Source: Onthophagus taurus
Lineage: Eukaryota; Arthropoda; Insecta; Coleoptera; Scarabaeidae
Reading direction: 5' to 3'
Assembly: GCF_036711975.1 (NCBI RefSeq)
Contig: NC_091973.1
Location: 1,922,001-1,986,000, forward strand
Length of the DNA stretch: 64,000 nucleotides
The notes beneath the pieces are model-generated. The model worked only from the letters and a program-made list of their open reading frames with translations, searched no databases and had not been told where the DNA came from. How positions within the stretch are numbered: the first letter of the stretch is position 1; the number at the start of each line of letters is the position of its first letter. Made by a program: the position numbers and the translations under genes. This document shows positions 24,926 through 37,639 of the stretch, piece by piece.

Positions 24926-25640
24926 TATTGTTCGAAAATATTTTTTATAACTTAAATTCACCCCAAAAAGAACCATTTCTGAGTACAAAGATTTGTTTAG
25001 GATAATTTATATATAGTTGCGTAACGTGTTATTAATATTATCACAAAGTTTATTATTTTTTTTTTATTGTAAAAAGTTTCTTTATGTAAGATCATAGACG
25101 TAAGTTTTTATAATTTTAGTATTGTCGCGTAATTTTTTCAACTTTTATCCGATACTTCGACCTTTACACCAAAGCTATCGTTTTTAGACCGCTTTCGTAG
25201 GTCTGCTCAGTGCAATTTTTTTTGGAAAGGATTTTTTTGAAATCGCAATGTTCGTCTCTGTCCTCCTTTTTTTGTTGTTTTAATTCTGTTTATTTTTCTT
25301 AATATTTCTGTGAGTCTCTATTATACACGGAGTTCTTTTTATAGATTCTATATTTTAAACGATTGTTTCCTATGTCGTCGTATCTTATGTAATTATTAAT
25401 TTTTATAAGTATTTCCGTGGTTTTGTCGTTTGTTTTTTCTTAATTGTGTGGGACGGGGAACTTGAAAAGAAAATAGTTGTACATTTTTTTTTTAATTTGA
25501 CTGATTTTTAGCAGACTGAGCAAGTTCTTTTCCCCCATAATAGCGCGTGCATCGTTTGAAGTCTACGAAGAGTGATAACTTAATTAGTCTGTAGAAACAT
25601 AAAGTTTATATATTCGATAATTTATAATAGAATAAAAACA
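24926..25640 (+). other. Probable 3' UTR of cdc25, with poly(A) signal
   Basis: AT-rich and T-rich, without reading frames. It contains U-rich stretches and UGUA motifs of the kind used for RNA-binding-protein control. AATAAA at 25631-25636 followed by a T run is the likeliest 3' end; earlier weaker signals may be used. Boundaries are inferred. Confidence 0.45.
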
Positions 25641-26248
25641 TTTTTTCCTTCGAATTTCATCTTTTAATTCACACTTTTACGACATCTATCAACAAAAAAC
25701 GAAAAATTAACTTTTTAATTCTAAAATTATATGTTAGAATAATAAATCAAAGAAGATTGGATTTAGTTACATTATGATAAAGTTTTTATTGAAGTATTTT
25801 TGAGTCAAATAACGATTTTGAGGCCATCGTAACCTCACTCGCTCAACTTTATACATAATTGACCAAAATTTGTCGTTTCCTGTTCAAAACGTCATTCTTA
25901 ATTGAGAGTATTACAACTTTTAAAGTATAGATGTCGCACTTACCACCCCTACAACAAGAAAAGATGTTAAAGATATTAAAAAAATTATAATTTGATTTGT
26001 AGTTGTAGTTGTTGAAGCAACAATGGAAGAAATATCAAAGGGAATTTGGCGTTTTCCCCAAAAAGATGCGGCAAATCAAATTGTCGCTGTCGTTTTAGTG
26101 CTCTGAAAGGAATTCGTAGAATTGGATCGCATGATGAGTGAGGTCGTTTAAAATAATTACCGGTACTGTCCATATCCTGGGCTGAGTCTTACTTTTTTAA
26201 CTCATTTTTGTAGGCAATTATATATACTTTGTGAATACTCCTTCATTT
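25641..26248. other. Intergenic, nothing recognised
   Basis: Short AT-rich stretch after cdc25. The 62-codon minus-strand frame at 25985-26173 shows no domain. Confidence 0.4.
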
Positions 26249-26386
26249 ATACAGCGTGTTTGATTTTATCATCCATAAATTTCAAGCTTAGAATGCCGAG
26301 TGATATCATTAACAAACAACTTTATGGAAGAAATAACCTCGGCCGACTTCGAAAGTAAACTAAAATTATACACACTGTATATAATA
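26249..26386. mobile_element. 140-bp mini-element related to the palindromic family A
   Basis: The left end TATACAGCGTGTTTGATTTTA is mirrored on the right (read inverted, TATACAGTGTGTATAATTTTA), giving short imperfect terminal repeats with TA or TATA at the borders. Inside are, in order, CCATAAATTTCAAGC, the conserved flank GAATGCCGAGTGATATCATT, CTTTATGGAAGAAATAA and one half-module CTCGGCCGACTTCGAAAG. It looks like an internally shortened copy and helps to define the ends of the family. Confidence 0.55.
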
Positions 26387-28038
26387 ATACCACTATAGTC
26401 ACATGCTTCCATCTATGATTGAAAGGTGATAACATAAAAAGTGTTCGTTTTTAAAAAAGTGTGTCGTATTATTTTTGATTAATTTCCATCGATTAACTAG
26501 CATCGGGAAATTAATGATATGCAAAACGTTATAAAAGATTAATTATAATAATTTATTCTTGTGTTATATTTCCATGTATGAATATGAAGCAGCAATTATC
26601 GTAATGTATCAAGTTGTTAGGGGTAATAGTAGATTAGAGAAAGTTCCTGACACTCTTTGGAATATATTTAATAACCCGGTAATTAGGGATAAAGTAACAA
26701 TAATAATAACACCCCGTTGTTGTTGTTGGATTGGTGAGGTTTAAATTTGGCGGGGATCGGATCGTGTTGGAGTCGTGTTCGTCCGAGATTGTTCGGTCCC
26801 TTCTCTTAATTTTCTTAGAATGTAGTCAGTTTGGTTTTGTGATGCTAGGCAGGCAACTGTATACTGTTGTAAAGAGACATGACTTTTATTATTATTGCTA
26901 GTATTATTATGGTAAAGTGTAATCAGTGACTGAAACGTGACTAAAAACTGATACGTTTCAGTGTCCAAAAGGACAAAGACTTGAGAAACAACATTCCTAG
27001 AAAGATATTGTTCGATTACCGGCCAAATCCATTCCGTAGTCATCCGAAAAAAAAGGCAAGACTTTCGTGTGTTTTGTACGTAAACCTCTTCTGCAGTGGC
27101 AATCACCAGCAAATGCCAGACCAGCCTCGGGTGCAAAAGGACACCAGAAGGACACTTAACCGAGAAAGTTAAGAATACAAGACACGAATTTTTGAATCAC
27201 TTTGTAAACAATTATTATTGTAAGAATTAGTGCTTTTTAACCACTTGTGATTTCAAATGTGCTTCGTGGGTTGTTACCTGTATGAGAAGAATCGAGCGAG
27301 GTATGACCCCGTTTTCTTAGCGTTTATTTTTTTCTTGTCTTCCACAGGCGTTTAGCGTTCCGTCTCCTCCGCATTTGATGTGGCCGCTCGAGGACGTTTT
27401 GCTTCTTCTTTTCGGCCGGTTCTGAGACGGGCGAAAAGGGGGAAGAACGGCGAAGGTGCGCTCCGTACACTTTGCCACATGCACCTTATAATTATCTCTC
27501 GGCGCGGCTCCCCGCTCGAAATGTTAAGAATTCTCACCGCCGCCCGTGTAAATATGTTTACAGGTGTTTTACATCTTGTAGAACAACGCCACTTCTTTTC
27601 ATTTCGAAACCCTTTGACTTCTACGCATTATCTCGCCTTACAGTTAATTATTAATTGTAATTCGATTTGCAAAAATCATCAAAAACGTTATTCTAAAAGT
27701 TTTTTGAATTGATTTTTAATGAGTACAAAACCCAAATTACTTTTTCATGTACTCCACACTAACAAGGTTTATTCCACTATTCTCATTTCGAATTAAATTT
27801 ACCACTCACAATTTATCGTTTTATTAAAAAATATTATCGCTTGCTGCTCATAGATGGCGTTATGTTCAGCTATGTTCAGAAGTGTTTTATTATTGTAGGT
27901 TTTGTTTGAACTAAAATTTTAGTAAATGTATTTAAAAGCAAAAATAATATGCTTCTTAGAGCAAAAGTGAATGATTTGATCGTTTTAAATGAGTTATATC
28001 AGAATCTTAATTTCTTACCTTTGTTTGCTTCGTAGATA
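26387..28038. other. Intergenic, no supported gene
   Basis: A 131-codon minus-strand frame at 26741-27136 and overlapping plus-strand frames show no domain I recognise; ATT/AAT microsatellite runs lie within it. A GC-richer patch at 27340-27560 has frames on both strands, typical of chance. I leave it unannotated. Confidence 0.35.
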
Positions 28039-28990
28039 TAAAAAATAATCTCGGCCGACTTCGAAGATGTCGGCCGCTCCAAGTATCATGAACAATACTT
28101 AGGGCGGCCGATGTCTTCGAAATCGGCCGACATTATTTCTTCCATAAACATAGCAGGGTAGATTTTGTTTTACGATGCCATTAACAACTTAGGGATTATG
28201 AACAATACTTAGGGCGGCCGACGTCTTCGAAGTCGGCCGAGGTTATTTCTTACATAAACATAGCAGGACAGACTTGGTTTCACTCTCCAATTTCCAGAGT
28301 GATACCATTAACAACTTTATGGCAGAAATAATCTCGGCCGACTTCGAAGACGTCGGCCGCCCCAAGTATCATGAACAATACTTAGGACGGCCGACGTCTT
28401 CGAAGTCGGCCGAGATTGTTGCTTACATAAATTTCAAGCAGGGTAGACTTGCTTTCACGCTCTGAATCACGAGTGATGCCATTAACAACTTTATGGCAGA
28501 AATAATGTCGGCCGCTCCAAGTATCATGAACAATACTTAGGGCGGCCGACGTCTTCGAAGTCGGCCGACAGTATTTCTTCCATAAACATAGCAGGGTAGA
28601 CTTGGTTTTACGCTCTGAATCATGAGTGATGCCATTAACAACTTAGGGATTATGAACAATACTTAGGGCGGCCGACGTCTTCGAAGTCGGCCGAGGTTAT
28701 TTCTTCCATAAACATAGCAGGGCAGACTTGGTTTCACTCTCCAAATTCCAGAGTGACACCATTAACAACTTTATGGCAGAAATAATCTCGGCCGACTTCG
28801 AAGACGTCGGCCGCCCCAAGTATCATGAACAATACTTAGGGCGGCCGACGTCTTCGAAGTCGGCCGAGATTATTTCTTCCATAAATTTCAAGCAGGGTAG
28901 ACTTGGTTTCACGCTCTGAATCACGAGTGATGCCATTAACAACTTTATGGCAGAAATAATCTTGGCCGACTTCAAAGACGTTAGCCGGGA
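28039..28990. repeat. Array of palindromic modules (family A), two copies of a 454-bp higher-order unit
   Basis: Contains long inverted repeats made of two face-to-face modules (each CGGCCG, CTTCGAAG, GACGTC, CGGCCG) around AAGTATCATGAACAATACTT. The best are 28324-28420 and 28778-28878, with about 45-bp arms and a short loop. Between palindromes are AT-rich spacers with TTCAAGCAGGGTAGACTTGG and GAATCACGAGTGATGCCATT. The spacer landmarks recur 454-455 bp apart (28189/28643, 28297/28751, 28468/28923), so two higher-order units are present. Open frames running through are by-products. Confidence 0.9.
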
Positions 28991-31183
28991 TTGTTTTTTA
29001 GGTAGACTTGGTTTCATGCAAATTTTCATATTTTCGTATACATATATAAAAAACTTCTTTGCTCTAAGGCAGGTTAGATATTTTGAATGTTCCGAAATTC
29101 ACTTGATAACATTGAATAAATATTGGATATTCTGCAAAATAAATATTTTATAATGTTTATTTATATTTCTAACATATTTAGAGTTACTTAATAAGGTATT
29201 TATTTGCAAGATTATTTTTCATCCTTTTATGGAGTTGTTTTCATAATATGTAATTTTTGAACCAGTTGCAAATTTATTAATAATATTACCCTCCAATTGT
29301 GGAATGTCAATAACAGATAAATAAACAGGTCTTAGGAGTTTATTTGCTTTTAAGACTCTTCTGGGTATTTCTTATCATCTCGATATGTTTATCTATTGAT
29401 ATATTTATTTATCTATTCCTGTTATTTATTATCTACTTAAAATAGTTTTCTATGTTTATTCCAGCTATATATGTTTACCAAATTATGTTTTATTAAATTT
29501 ATATATGTAGGCGAAAGTGTTATTTAGAAAACTTCAACAGGTGTTGAATCAAAATAAAAATATGATATATTGAAATGATTTGAAGTTGATGTAAATTATT
29601 AGAATGTACAAGGTGTATGGTGTGAGGTCGTATTTTACGTATGTAAGATGAGGAATGTATGTCGTGAAATTTGAACCGTTTCGTAAAAGCCCTTTCGACG
29701 AAGTTATTCATCCGAATGTGTTAGTGGTAGGTTATTCATCTGAGTACCATTCTTCATACCATATCTACAATTGGTCACGAATTATTCTTTGTTACAATAC
29801 GTTTTTCTGTTCTGTGCCGTTATAGCTTTTATATATATCATGGTGATTATATAATTGCCCGTAGTTAACGTGCAGATACTGTACTTCTTTTATTAAGTTT
29901 TTTTATTGTGAGTTCATATTCTTGCGTGTTTTTTTAATTGATTACTTCTACTTCTGTATGTAAACCGCATTGAATCCAATAGTTATGTTATGATTGGTCT
30001 AATTAATGTTTTATATATCTTGCTTGTGGTGTTTCTACTTAATCCCTCGGTTAACTTCTTAACTGGCTATTGTGCTGTAGCATTATTTGTGGTCTGTATC
30101 AATGGTTATAAATAGTTTATGAACATAGTTTCGGGATTTGTTAAACTGTGTGAAATTAGGAGCGCTGATTACCGACTTAGTTTTTGTAATTTATTTGGAA
30201 TTTGCCGGGATTTATAACGCTGCGCGATGCAGATTCCTTCCTAATAAAGCCTCATTCCAGCGGTTCCACAAAATCCTCGGCAAAAAAAGGAACGCAACAA
30301 ACGAGATTTAGTGGAATTTCCGGTAACGCGACTCGGTTTCCCACTCGATTGCGTATGGACGTTTCCAGTGAAAATGGATTAATGAAAGATGTGACCCATT
30401 GGAGCGCAAAGCAGATAAGGCGACGGCGGAATGTCAACAAAGATCACGTTTTTGTACCGAAGCGGAGTGACACTTTTGACAACTGTATCAAACGCGCCCG
30501 ATCCTGGCCGCCGTCAAGAAAAAATAAAATACAATCGGTACGGTTTCGTTTTTTGTTTTTCCCCGGAGTGGTTTAATTACGGAGCCACAATAACTGGCAA
30601 GGCTAACGAACTTCGCGCGAAGATTTTTTTTAATGATTAGCCCACGCGGCCTTCTCGATATAATAATACAAAAAAAAACGCTTAATTAAATTAGTTGTCG
30701 AATTTCTCTTAAATCCCCGACGGTTTAATTAGCCGGTCACTTTTGCCGTTATTATTATTTTCCTAGACCGTAATTGAATTTTAATCGGGACCGTCATTAC
30801 ACTTTTTTCACTTGCTGTTGGTACTTTCAGGCGCGAAACTAATGCGTTTGTAATCGCACCGCGGGGATGATTGCGTTCCGGATTAACATAACTTCGCGGA
30901 TTCGTTCCGACAAATACTACGACGTTCTCGACCGGCACCCCTACTCTCGTTATATCATATATGCAAGCCTAAATACCCACTGTTTGTCTTTCCCTAGTTA
31001 TGTGTTTGCCCGGCCACCACGAACACGATTCTACGGTTATCCCTTGACGTAAACCGCCAAAGTCTTTATTCCTATCAAAGCTAAATTGGCTAATATGCAT
31101 ATATGTTCACTATATATCCCAACATTCAAATTCTCATTGTTTCTCAAACCTTTATACAAATAGATTATTAATTCCGAACTATA
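28991..31183. other. Intergenic, nothing recognised
   Basis: Very AT-rich to about 30180, then more balanced. The frame at 30202-30576 (124 codons) has basic, low-complexity sequence and no domain. No exon signals are convincing. Confidence 0.35.
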
Positions 31184-31264
31184 CAGGGTGTCCCGTTAAG
31201 CGGACGGAGCGGCTGTATCTCAATAACGGTAAGGCCTAGAGGTTTGGGAAAAAAATCCTTATAA

Positions 31265-32789
31265 GGCCAGGCGCGCACTAGCGATTTAGTTGCGGCAACT
31301 TAAAAATCACTAAAATGAAATACACTGAGTTATATGAAGCGGCGCGCACTAGCAACTCTTTAATCACGGCAACTAAAAAATTACATCTTGCCCTATTTTC
31401 AAGGCGACTCAACTGTTGCCGGGAATAATGCAACGTACACGTTTTAACCTGTACGCGCGCACTGGCGATTATTCGGTCAGTTGCTACCAGTTGCTTTCTT
31501 TCATTTCGACTTAAAATTGGTTATTCCACATGGGGTTTCATTTTAGCCAAATACTTTTGAATCAGCCTGTATATTGTATTGGCATTTTTATTTAAATTTT
31601 GTCATATTGCCAATGAACAGTTCCCTAACGGTACCTCTTGTTCCAACGGGATTCATGTTATCTAAATGACATTCGTACAAACTATCTTCGAAACAAACTC
31701 CATCGTGCTTCCTAACAAAATTGTGGAGAATGCAGCATGCTTTTATAATGATATCGGATAATTCAAGACTTATTCAGTATCGTCCATTTGCCAGCTAATA
31801 TGCCAAACGAGCACTCCACCATTCTACGGGCTCTTGATCGCCTATAGTTAAAGACACGTTTCGTAACTGACAAATTTTTGCTAGGATATGGACGTAGAAT
31901 ATGTTCTGAAGTAGCAAATGCTTCATCGCCTAAAATTATAAACGGCATGACAGTTCCGGTTTCCTCATTTGGTAGCAGTGTTGGGCCTGGTATATTTAAC
32001 TGTCCTTTTTCAAGTAAACTGCCAAATTTTGATTTCTTGAAAATATTGGAATCACCTGCAGAACCATAGGCTCCAACTTCTATTGAAGTAAAACAGTAGT
32101 CGGAATCTGCTACTCCAAGCAACACAGTTGAAAAGAAACACTTATAGTTGAAGAATTCAGATCCACTGGAAGCAGGTTTTTTTATTCTAATATGTTTGCC
32201 GTCGATGGCTCCAATGCAGTTAGGAAAATTTGTTCGCTTGTAAAAATTGTTTGCTATATGTAACCAATCATCAGTATTTTTTGGTGGCATATATATAGAC
32301 ACTAAACATTCCCAAATAGCGATACATGTATCTCTCACAATTTCTCTTATTGTTGTTTGGCCAAGTAAATATTCAAAATGCAAAGAGGCGAAGCTGTTGC
32401 CTGTTGCCAAATATCTGTAAGAAACAATGTTATTATGGTAAACTTGATCTTGAACTGCAGTCAGTAAGATGTTAAAACTCGTATAACTCATTCTATAGTA
32501 ACTGAAGAATTTCATGGGGTGGTCCTTCAATGTTTCAAACAGTTTATAAAATTGACCATTAAACAGTCGCTGACTAATGAGGAGATGAACCCAGAAACGT
32601 CTGTTCTTCCTTTTTCTTCTTTTGACAATCAACGCACAGACACATGCTACATCAGTAGCGTCCATGTTGAAATTTAAGACTGCAGCAACTATCTAGTCGA
32701 TAGTGCGCTGAGCGGAAATCTAATGGCAACTTTTTAATCGAGCGATTTTTAAGTTGGTCAACAATAAAGTCGCGAGTGCGCGCTTGGCC
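31265..32789 (-). mobile_element. PIF/Harbinger transposon
   Basis: The element is 1525 bp, inserted in the left arm of the long-inverted-repeat element. Ends: GGCCAGGCGCGCACTAGCGA on the left and the mirrored form of GGCCAAGCGCGCACTCGCGA on the right, extending imperfectly to about 45 bp (AACTTAAAAATC). The 3-bp target duplication TAA is at 31262-31264 and 32790-32792, as expected of Harbinger elements. The uninterrupted target sequence survives in the right arm near 34850, so the insertion is proven by its empty site. Only a transposase frame is present; the usual second (Myb/SANT-like) protein is missing. Confidence 0.92.
31588..32665 (-). pseudogene. Harbinger (HARBI1-like) transposase with a frameshift near its C-terminus
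   Basis: The main frame 32665-31763 gives 300 residues, with the nuclease triad D155 (CIGAIDGKHI), D205 (GSAGDSNIF) and E284 (MVECSFGIL), and the conserved LGDEAF. The N-terminal part has the usual FSYYRMSYTSFNILL and YRYLATGNSFASLHFEYLLG. It stops just after KWTILNKS. In another frame, immediately downstream (to the stop at 31588), the expected family ending continues: ELSDIIIKACCILHNFVRK and a short tail. One small indel near 31765 therefore breaks the gene. The stretch around residues 75-85 also seems short compared with relatives. The element is probably inactive. Confidence 0.9.
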
Positions 32790-34954
32790 TAAGCAAAGTG
32801 GGCAAGAGAAATAGCTGGAAATTATTTTGAAGTTCGTAATTCGACCGCTAGGGGGCGTAACTGCCATAGAGAAACATAAAATTCCCGCTATCTCAGAAAG
32901 TTAGACGATGAGCTATAACTTTGACAACATCATTTAGTAGCTTGGATAATAGCGCATCGCTTTTGTTTTGCAATATTTTTCATATCTGTCATAATAAGGG
33001 AAGGGGAGGCCAATGCGTTTTCAAATGTTTACATTTTAATATCTCCTGGACCATTCAACCGATTTGAATATTTTTGGTCTTGTTTGAAAGAGCATTTCAT
33101 GCTCTTTTAAAAGATATTTTCAGAAAGACCGCTTGGTTTAAAACAAATAAGCTAGAGGGCGTTATCTGCAGCGGTTACATATTTTTGTGATTTTTGAAAA
33201 AAAATTAAATGGAACGGTACTATTTACTTCACAGACCGTTAATCACCATAAAATTTGCTAAATATTAGTGAAAACAGCATCTCGATATCTCCATCCATTC
33301 TCGAATTATAAAAGAAAATGTTAAAAATTCGTATATCTTAATCGGATCAAGTTACCTTAAGAAACAAATAAGAGAGAACAATAATTTTATTATCTAGAAC
33401 CTTCTAGAACTCTTTATCCAAGCTTAGAACTGCTTCAAAACTACTTTTAATGCGTGTTGAAAAGCCAACGGATCAATGAAACATCAACAATGATAATAAA
33501 ACAAAATAAACCAAAACACTTAGAATAACTTAAATTTTTGGCAAAAATAACTCACTAATGTGCTAAATGCCTTTCATAAACCTCGATGCATTTATTTAAT
33601 CTAGTTTCGACGAAAAAAAAAGCGCTGCTTAAGTCTCGACCCTAGATACGTTTCTACTGGTATTTAGTGTTATGTCATATTTTCCCTGGTTATTGGTTTT
33701 TCTTGAAAAGTCAGGTCGTTTAGTCTACCCAATAGATAAAGGGGTGAAAGCAATGTGGATTTTTCTCGAATCAAGAATGCATATTATGCAAGTTTACATC
33801 AGCTTGTGGACAGATGCTTCATGCATCCATAGAATTTGTGATAAAAGGTTTGGATTTGCCCAAATCATATTTAAAAGTCAATGGTAATAGTTCAGTCTGT
33901 TATCATAATCGGTATCTGTTACGGCCTGATGTAAAACAACGTGGTGGAGATATTATTCTCTTGAGAACTCTTGTGGACAATTGTTTTCGGAGTTCCCAGA
34001 TTGTGTGGGATCACATTGCGCACCAATATGATTTACGAATTCATAGAGATGTCTGAATGGGCTACACGTTGCCAGTTTTCCGTAATCGCTAAGTCAATCT
34101 TAAAAACACTTCTAGAGAAAAATGTCTTTCTTTGTCGTAATTGCATTGCACATTTTTGCCATGCAGTTGCATCGCTCTATCATACGCTTCACGTTAGTAA
34201 ATGACATGTTTACAGTTACCATGGTAATATGATTTGCTTTTCTCGATGAGGCAACTGAATCCGATTGATGGCACTCAGCGATGCCATTGATGGCACTCAG
34301 ATGGCAAACATGGCACAGTTTTTAACATTTTCTTCTATAACTCGAGAACGGGTGGCGATATCGAGATGCGGTTTTCACTAAAATTTAGCAAATTTTAAGG
34401 TGACTAAGGGTCTGTGAAGTAAATAGTATCGTTCCATTTAACTTTTCTTCAAAAATCACAAAAATATGTAATCGCTGCAGATAACGTCCTCTAGCTCATT
34501 TGTTTTAAAGCAGACGGTCTTACTGAAAATATCTTTAAAAAGAGCATAAAATGCTCTTTCAAACAACACCGAAAACATTCAAATCGGTTGAATGGTCTAG
34601 GAGATATTAAAATGTAAACATATGAAAACGCATTGGCCTCCCCCTCCCTTATTATGACAGATATGAGAAATATCGCAAAACAAAAGCGATGCGGTATTAT
34701 CCAAGCTATTAAATGATGTTGTCAAAGTTATAGCGCATCGTCTAAGTTTCTGAGATAGCGGCAACTTTATGTTTCTCAATGGCAGTTACGCCCCCTAGCG
34801 GTCGAATTACGAACTTCAAAATAATTTCTAGCTATTTCTCTTGGTCACTTTGCTTATAAGGATTTTTTTCCCAAACCTCTTGGAATTACCGTTCTAGAGA
34901 TACAGCCGCTCCGTACGCTTAACGGGACACCCTGTATATATTATCAAAGCGAAT

Positions 34955-35225
34955 TCAGCAAAGTTTTATATTTTTCTTAATATTTATGCATCCGACAGCA
35001 AAAGCGAATGAGAGCAATATTGTTACGAATAAAATTTGCTACAACTTTACTTTCAAAAGATTGTTTATAATATGCTCTGAATCCCAAGTGATACCATTAT
35101 CAATTTGTAAAACGGCGATTTCAGCAAATTTTTATATTTTTTTTAATATTTATGCATCTGAGAGCAAAAGTGAAAAAGAACTTTCTTCTAAAAATTAAGA
35201 TATCTGCTGTGTCAATTAAAATAAA
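34955..35225. repeat. AT-rich tail of the palindromic family, without hairpins
   Basis: Two tandem versions of the tail are seen: CAGCAAAGTTTTATATTTTT with TATGCATCCGACAGCAAAAG (34968-35010), and CAGCAAATTTTTATATTTTT with TATGCATCTGAGAGCAAAAG (35125-35170). Between them lies the conserved flank GAATCCCAAGTGATACCATT (35078-35097). The sequence then runs into AGATATCTGCTGTGTCAATT and ACACTCTGTATGT at 35200-35240. The order matches 491-690. Confidence 0.6.
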
Positions 35226-37639
35226 ACACTCTGTATGTGTTTATAACCTCAAACTCTCCTTCATAACCTCAAAAAATTTCGTTTCTTAATTCGACGCCAT
35301 TTTGAAGATAATAGAATATAAAATAAGAAATATAATAGAATGTGTGAGTAAAATTTAAGTGATTGGCTAAATAGATATAGAAGTTGACCTCGCGCGTCTC
35401 ATTTGTTGATAAGAAATAGCGTAATTAAGTCTTAATAAGTCGAAGGAGGTATAAAGATAAAAGACGAGGGGCACTATTCATCAATTCAATATCAATAAGT
35501 TGAGTAGCTAGAGTGGCTTATCCAGTTCTGTGTATACGTAATGAGGCGCGGAGTTTCCACCGGGCCTGAGGCCGATAACCGGCCCCTCGACGACGACAAC
35601 GGCGACGTCCTTTGTTTCTGCAGTTGCGCTATTCGGTGAAAAATTTCGGTTGCCGTCCCGAGGCTGCGACACATGTCCACTTGTCCTCCTGTCAAATCGG
35701 ATAGGTGTTAACAAGACCCGGGTTCGTCGTTCCAATTCGGGTCTCTCTTCGGAGCCCCTCTTTGGAACCCCGCTTAATGGATCGCGCGATAGCATAATGC
35801 TGTTTGTATGTTCGAATCATACACAATCATATCTGGAAGATTAAAACATTCGGGTTCTGTATTTAAGCTCCTCGACCTGATCTCCATCCTCCCTTTCCCC
35901 TTTTCCGAAAACCATCTTCGTCTCTCGATACCTTTCGAAATTCCGCTCGACTTCTTTTCAAATTGGATCAACCATCTCTCTTTAAACTCACATTTTCTTG
36001 TATTATGTTAAATTGCAAATATATTAAATGATTAGTATTTTATAACAAAATTAATGAAGAATTATCTCTACTTAATGAAAGTCTTGTTTTCATCCTGCTT
36101 TTTTATTGCAATCAAGTAACGGTTATTAAATACTGTCCATTAACAGGAACAACCTCTTAGAGGAAATGGAAATTAAATAAAACTCATACTCATTAAGTAT
36201 AATTTGTTTTTCATTTTTAGATAACTTATTTAATTAATTAAGAAAGTCTTTTATATAATAATAATGTTGTATAATAATAATGAAAGTTTCTTCCGTAGTG
36301 AGAAGCCGTCAAAATAGGTTTCGGAATCCATAGTAATTGAAAGAACTCGATGCAACCCACCAAGATGTTAACCTATTTAGTTCGTTGCAAACTTTTATAA
36401 AAGTCTAACATTAAAAATAAGTATGAGTCAGATGAAGTCGAATAATATAAACATTGTAGAAATGTTATGAGTATATTGTTCAAAGTACAATCTCAAGTGA
36501 TATTAATATTAAACACTTTCTGGAAATCAATGGTTGTAAAGTAGTTTATTTCGTCGTCTACTGATAGCGAACAAACTGTTTGAACGTGACTGGTTCGCTA
36601 ACAATGGATTAAAATTTCGTGCCGAATGCCGTACGGTTCGTTATTCGCGCTGTAATATCCGTAATTAATTTTAGATGAGTTCGTTTTGCATAATGTACAG
36701 GGTCCGCTCAAAAGTGTGGCGCCACAGAAATCATCCGGTTATATTGCGTTGCGTTATTAATAATAACGCTCCAACGAGAGCGGTAAAGCGTCCGCGCGCC
36801 AATAATTGGGGAACAAAAAAAATATTGTTTATACGTTATTCGAGAAATAAAATGTTAGGTCAGCGAAGGTCGTTCAACTCTTATTTAAGCCCGCTGACTG
36901 GCACTGACTGCTATTACTAAGTTGCAAGGTAGTCGAGGCAACATCTCTCCTTCGAAGAAAAATAAAAACTTGGTCCCGAACGTTTTCGGGGCTTCAGAAA
37001 TTTTTCATTATTCTTCTTTCATTTTGCAACATTAAAATCGCACATGTACGAACAATTCTATATATTAACCTATTTCCAATCTAATCCTTAAACTTGGCAA
37101 CAATTCCTACCGCTACAAATCTTCGAAAAATGAGACAACTTAATAAATAAAAATCTGCCAAATATCGCAATGCCAACTTAGAAATTCCAGCAAAACGAAC
37201 CTATTAAAAAAAAAATTAATTATATAACAAACGAAATAAATACAATAAATAAAAACTGTGGTCCCTTTATACAAAATAAAAATAAAATATCATGATTTAA
37301 ACTGAACAATAGAAACACCAGATGTATGAACAAAAGGTAATATACACACGACTAACGGGAAAGACAATCTTATAAAACGATAAATACTATATACACAATT
37401 ATACACGACAAAAACGTAAGGCACCATAAACCAAATTATCCTTTCTTAAAAAATAACAAATTATTTTCGAAAATGAAAACATTTTATTTTATCGAGCTGG
37501 GATTCAGCTCGATTCTTACCTTTATTGCTTTGAAACTTTTTGAGACCATAAAAGAGCATTTGAGATTTTAAACTTTTAAAAATTGTCTCTTTGAAAAAAT
37601 TGACAATTGAAAATGTGGTTAAAGAAAAAAATTTTTTTC

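Larger units (their letters stand above)
31184..34934. mobile_element. TA-flanked element with 616-bp terminal inverted repeats, split by a Harbinger insertion
   Basis: The outer ends read CAGGGTGTCCCGTTAAGCGG on the left, mirrored on the right (CCGTACGCTTAACGGGACACCCTG), each bordered by TA. The left arm is 31184-31264 plus 32793-33327 and the right arm is 34319-34934. Once the inner insertion and its target copy are removed, both arms are 616 bp, closely similar over their whole length. The unique centre is 33328-34318 (991 bp). Its only open frames are short (71-80 codons) with no recognised domain, so the original element (2223 bp) looks non-autonomous or decayed. TA borders fit the Tc1/mariner group, but such long arms are unusual and I cannot assign a family. 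Confidence 0.85.

Noticed and set aside
26741..27136. 131-codon minus-strand frame as a retroelement protein
   Set aside because: No retroviral or transposase motif could be found in it.
28274..29029. Open frames of 63-68 codons across the palindromic array
   Set aside because: They translate the hairpin arms on both strands and are products of the repeats.
30202..30576. 124-codon frame
   Set aside because: No recognisable domain, frames also open on the other strand, and no promoter or poly(A) context.
33672..34204. Overlapping frames of 71-80 codons in the centre of the 616-bp-arm element as a transposase
   Set aside because: No catalytic motif and frames change repeatedly; it may be decayed captured DNA.
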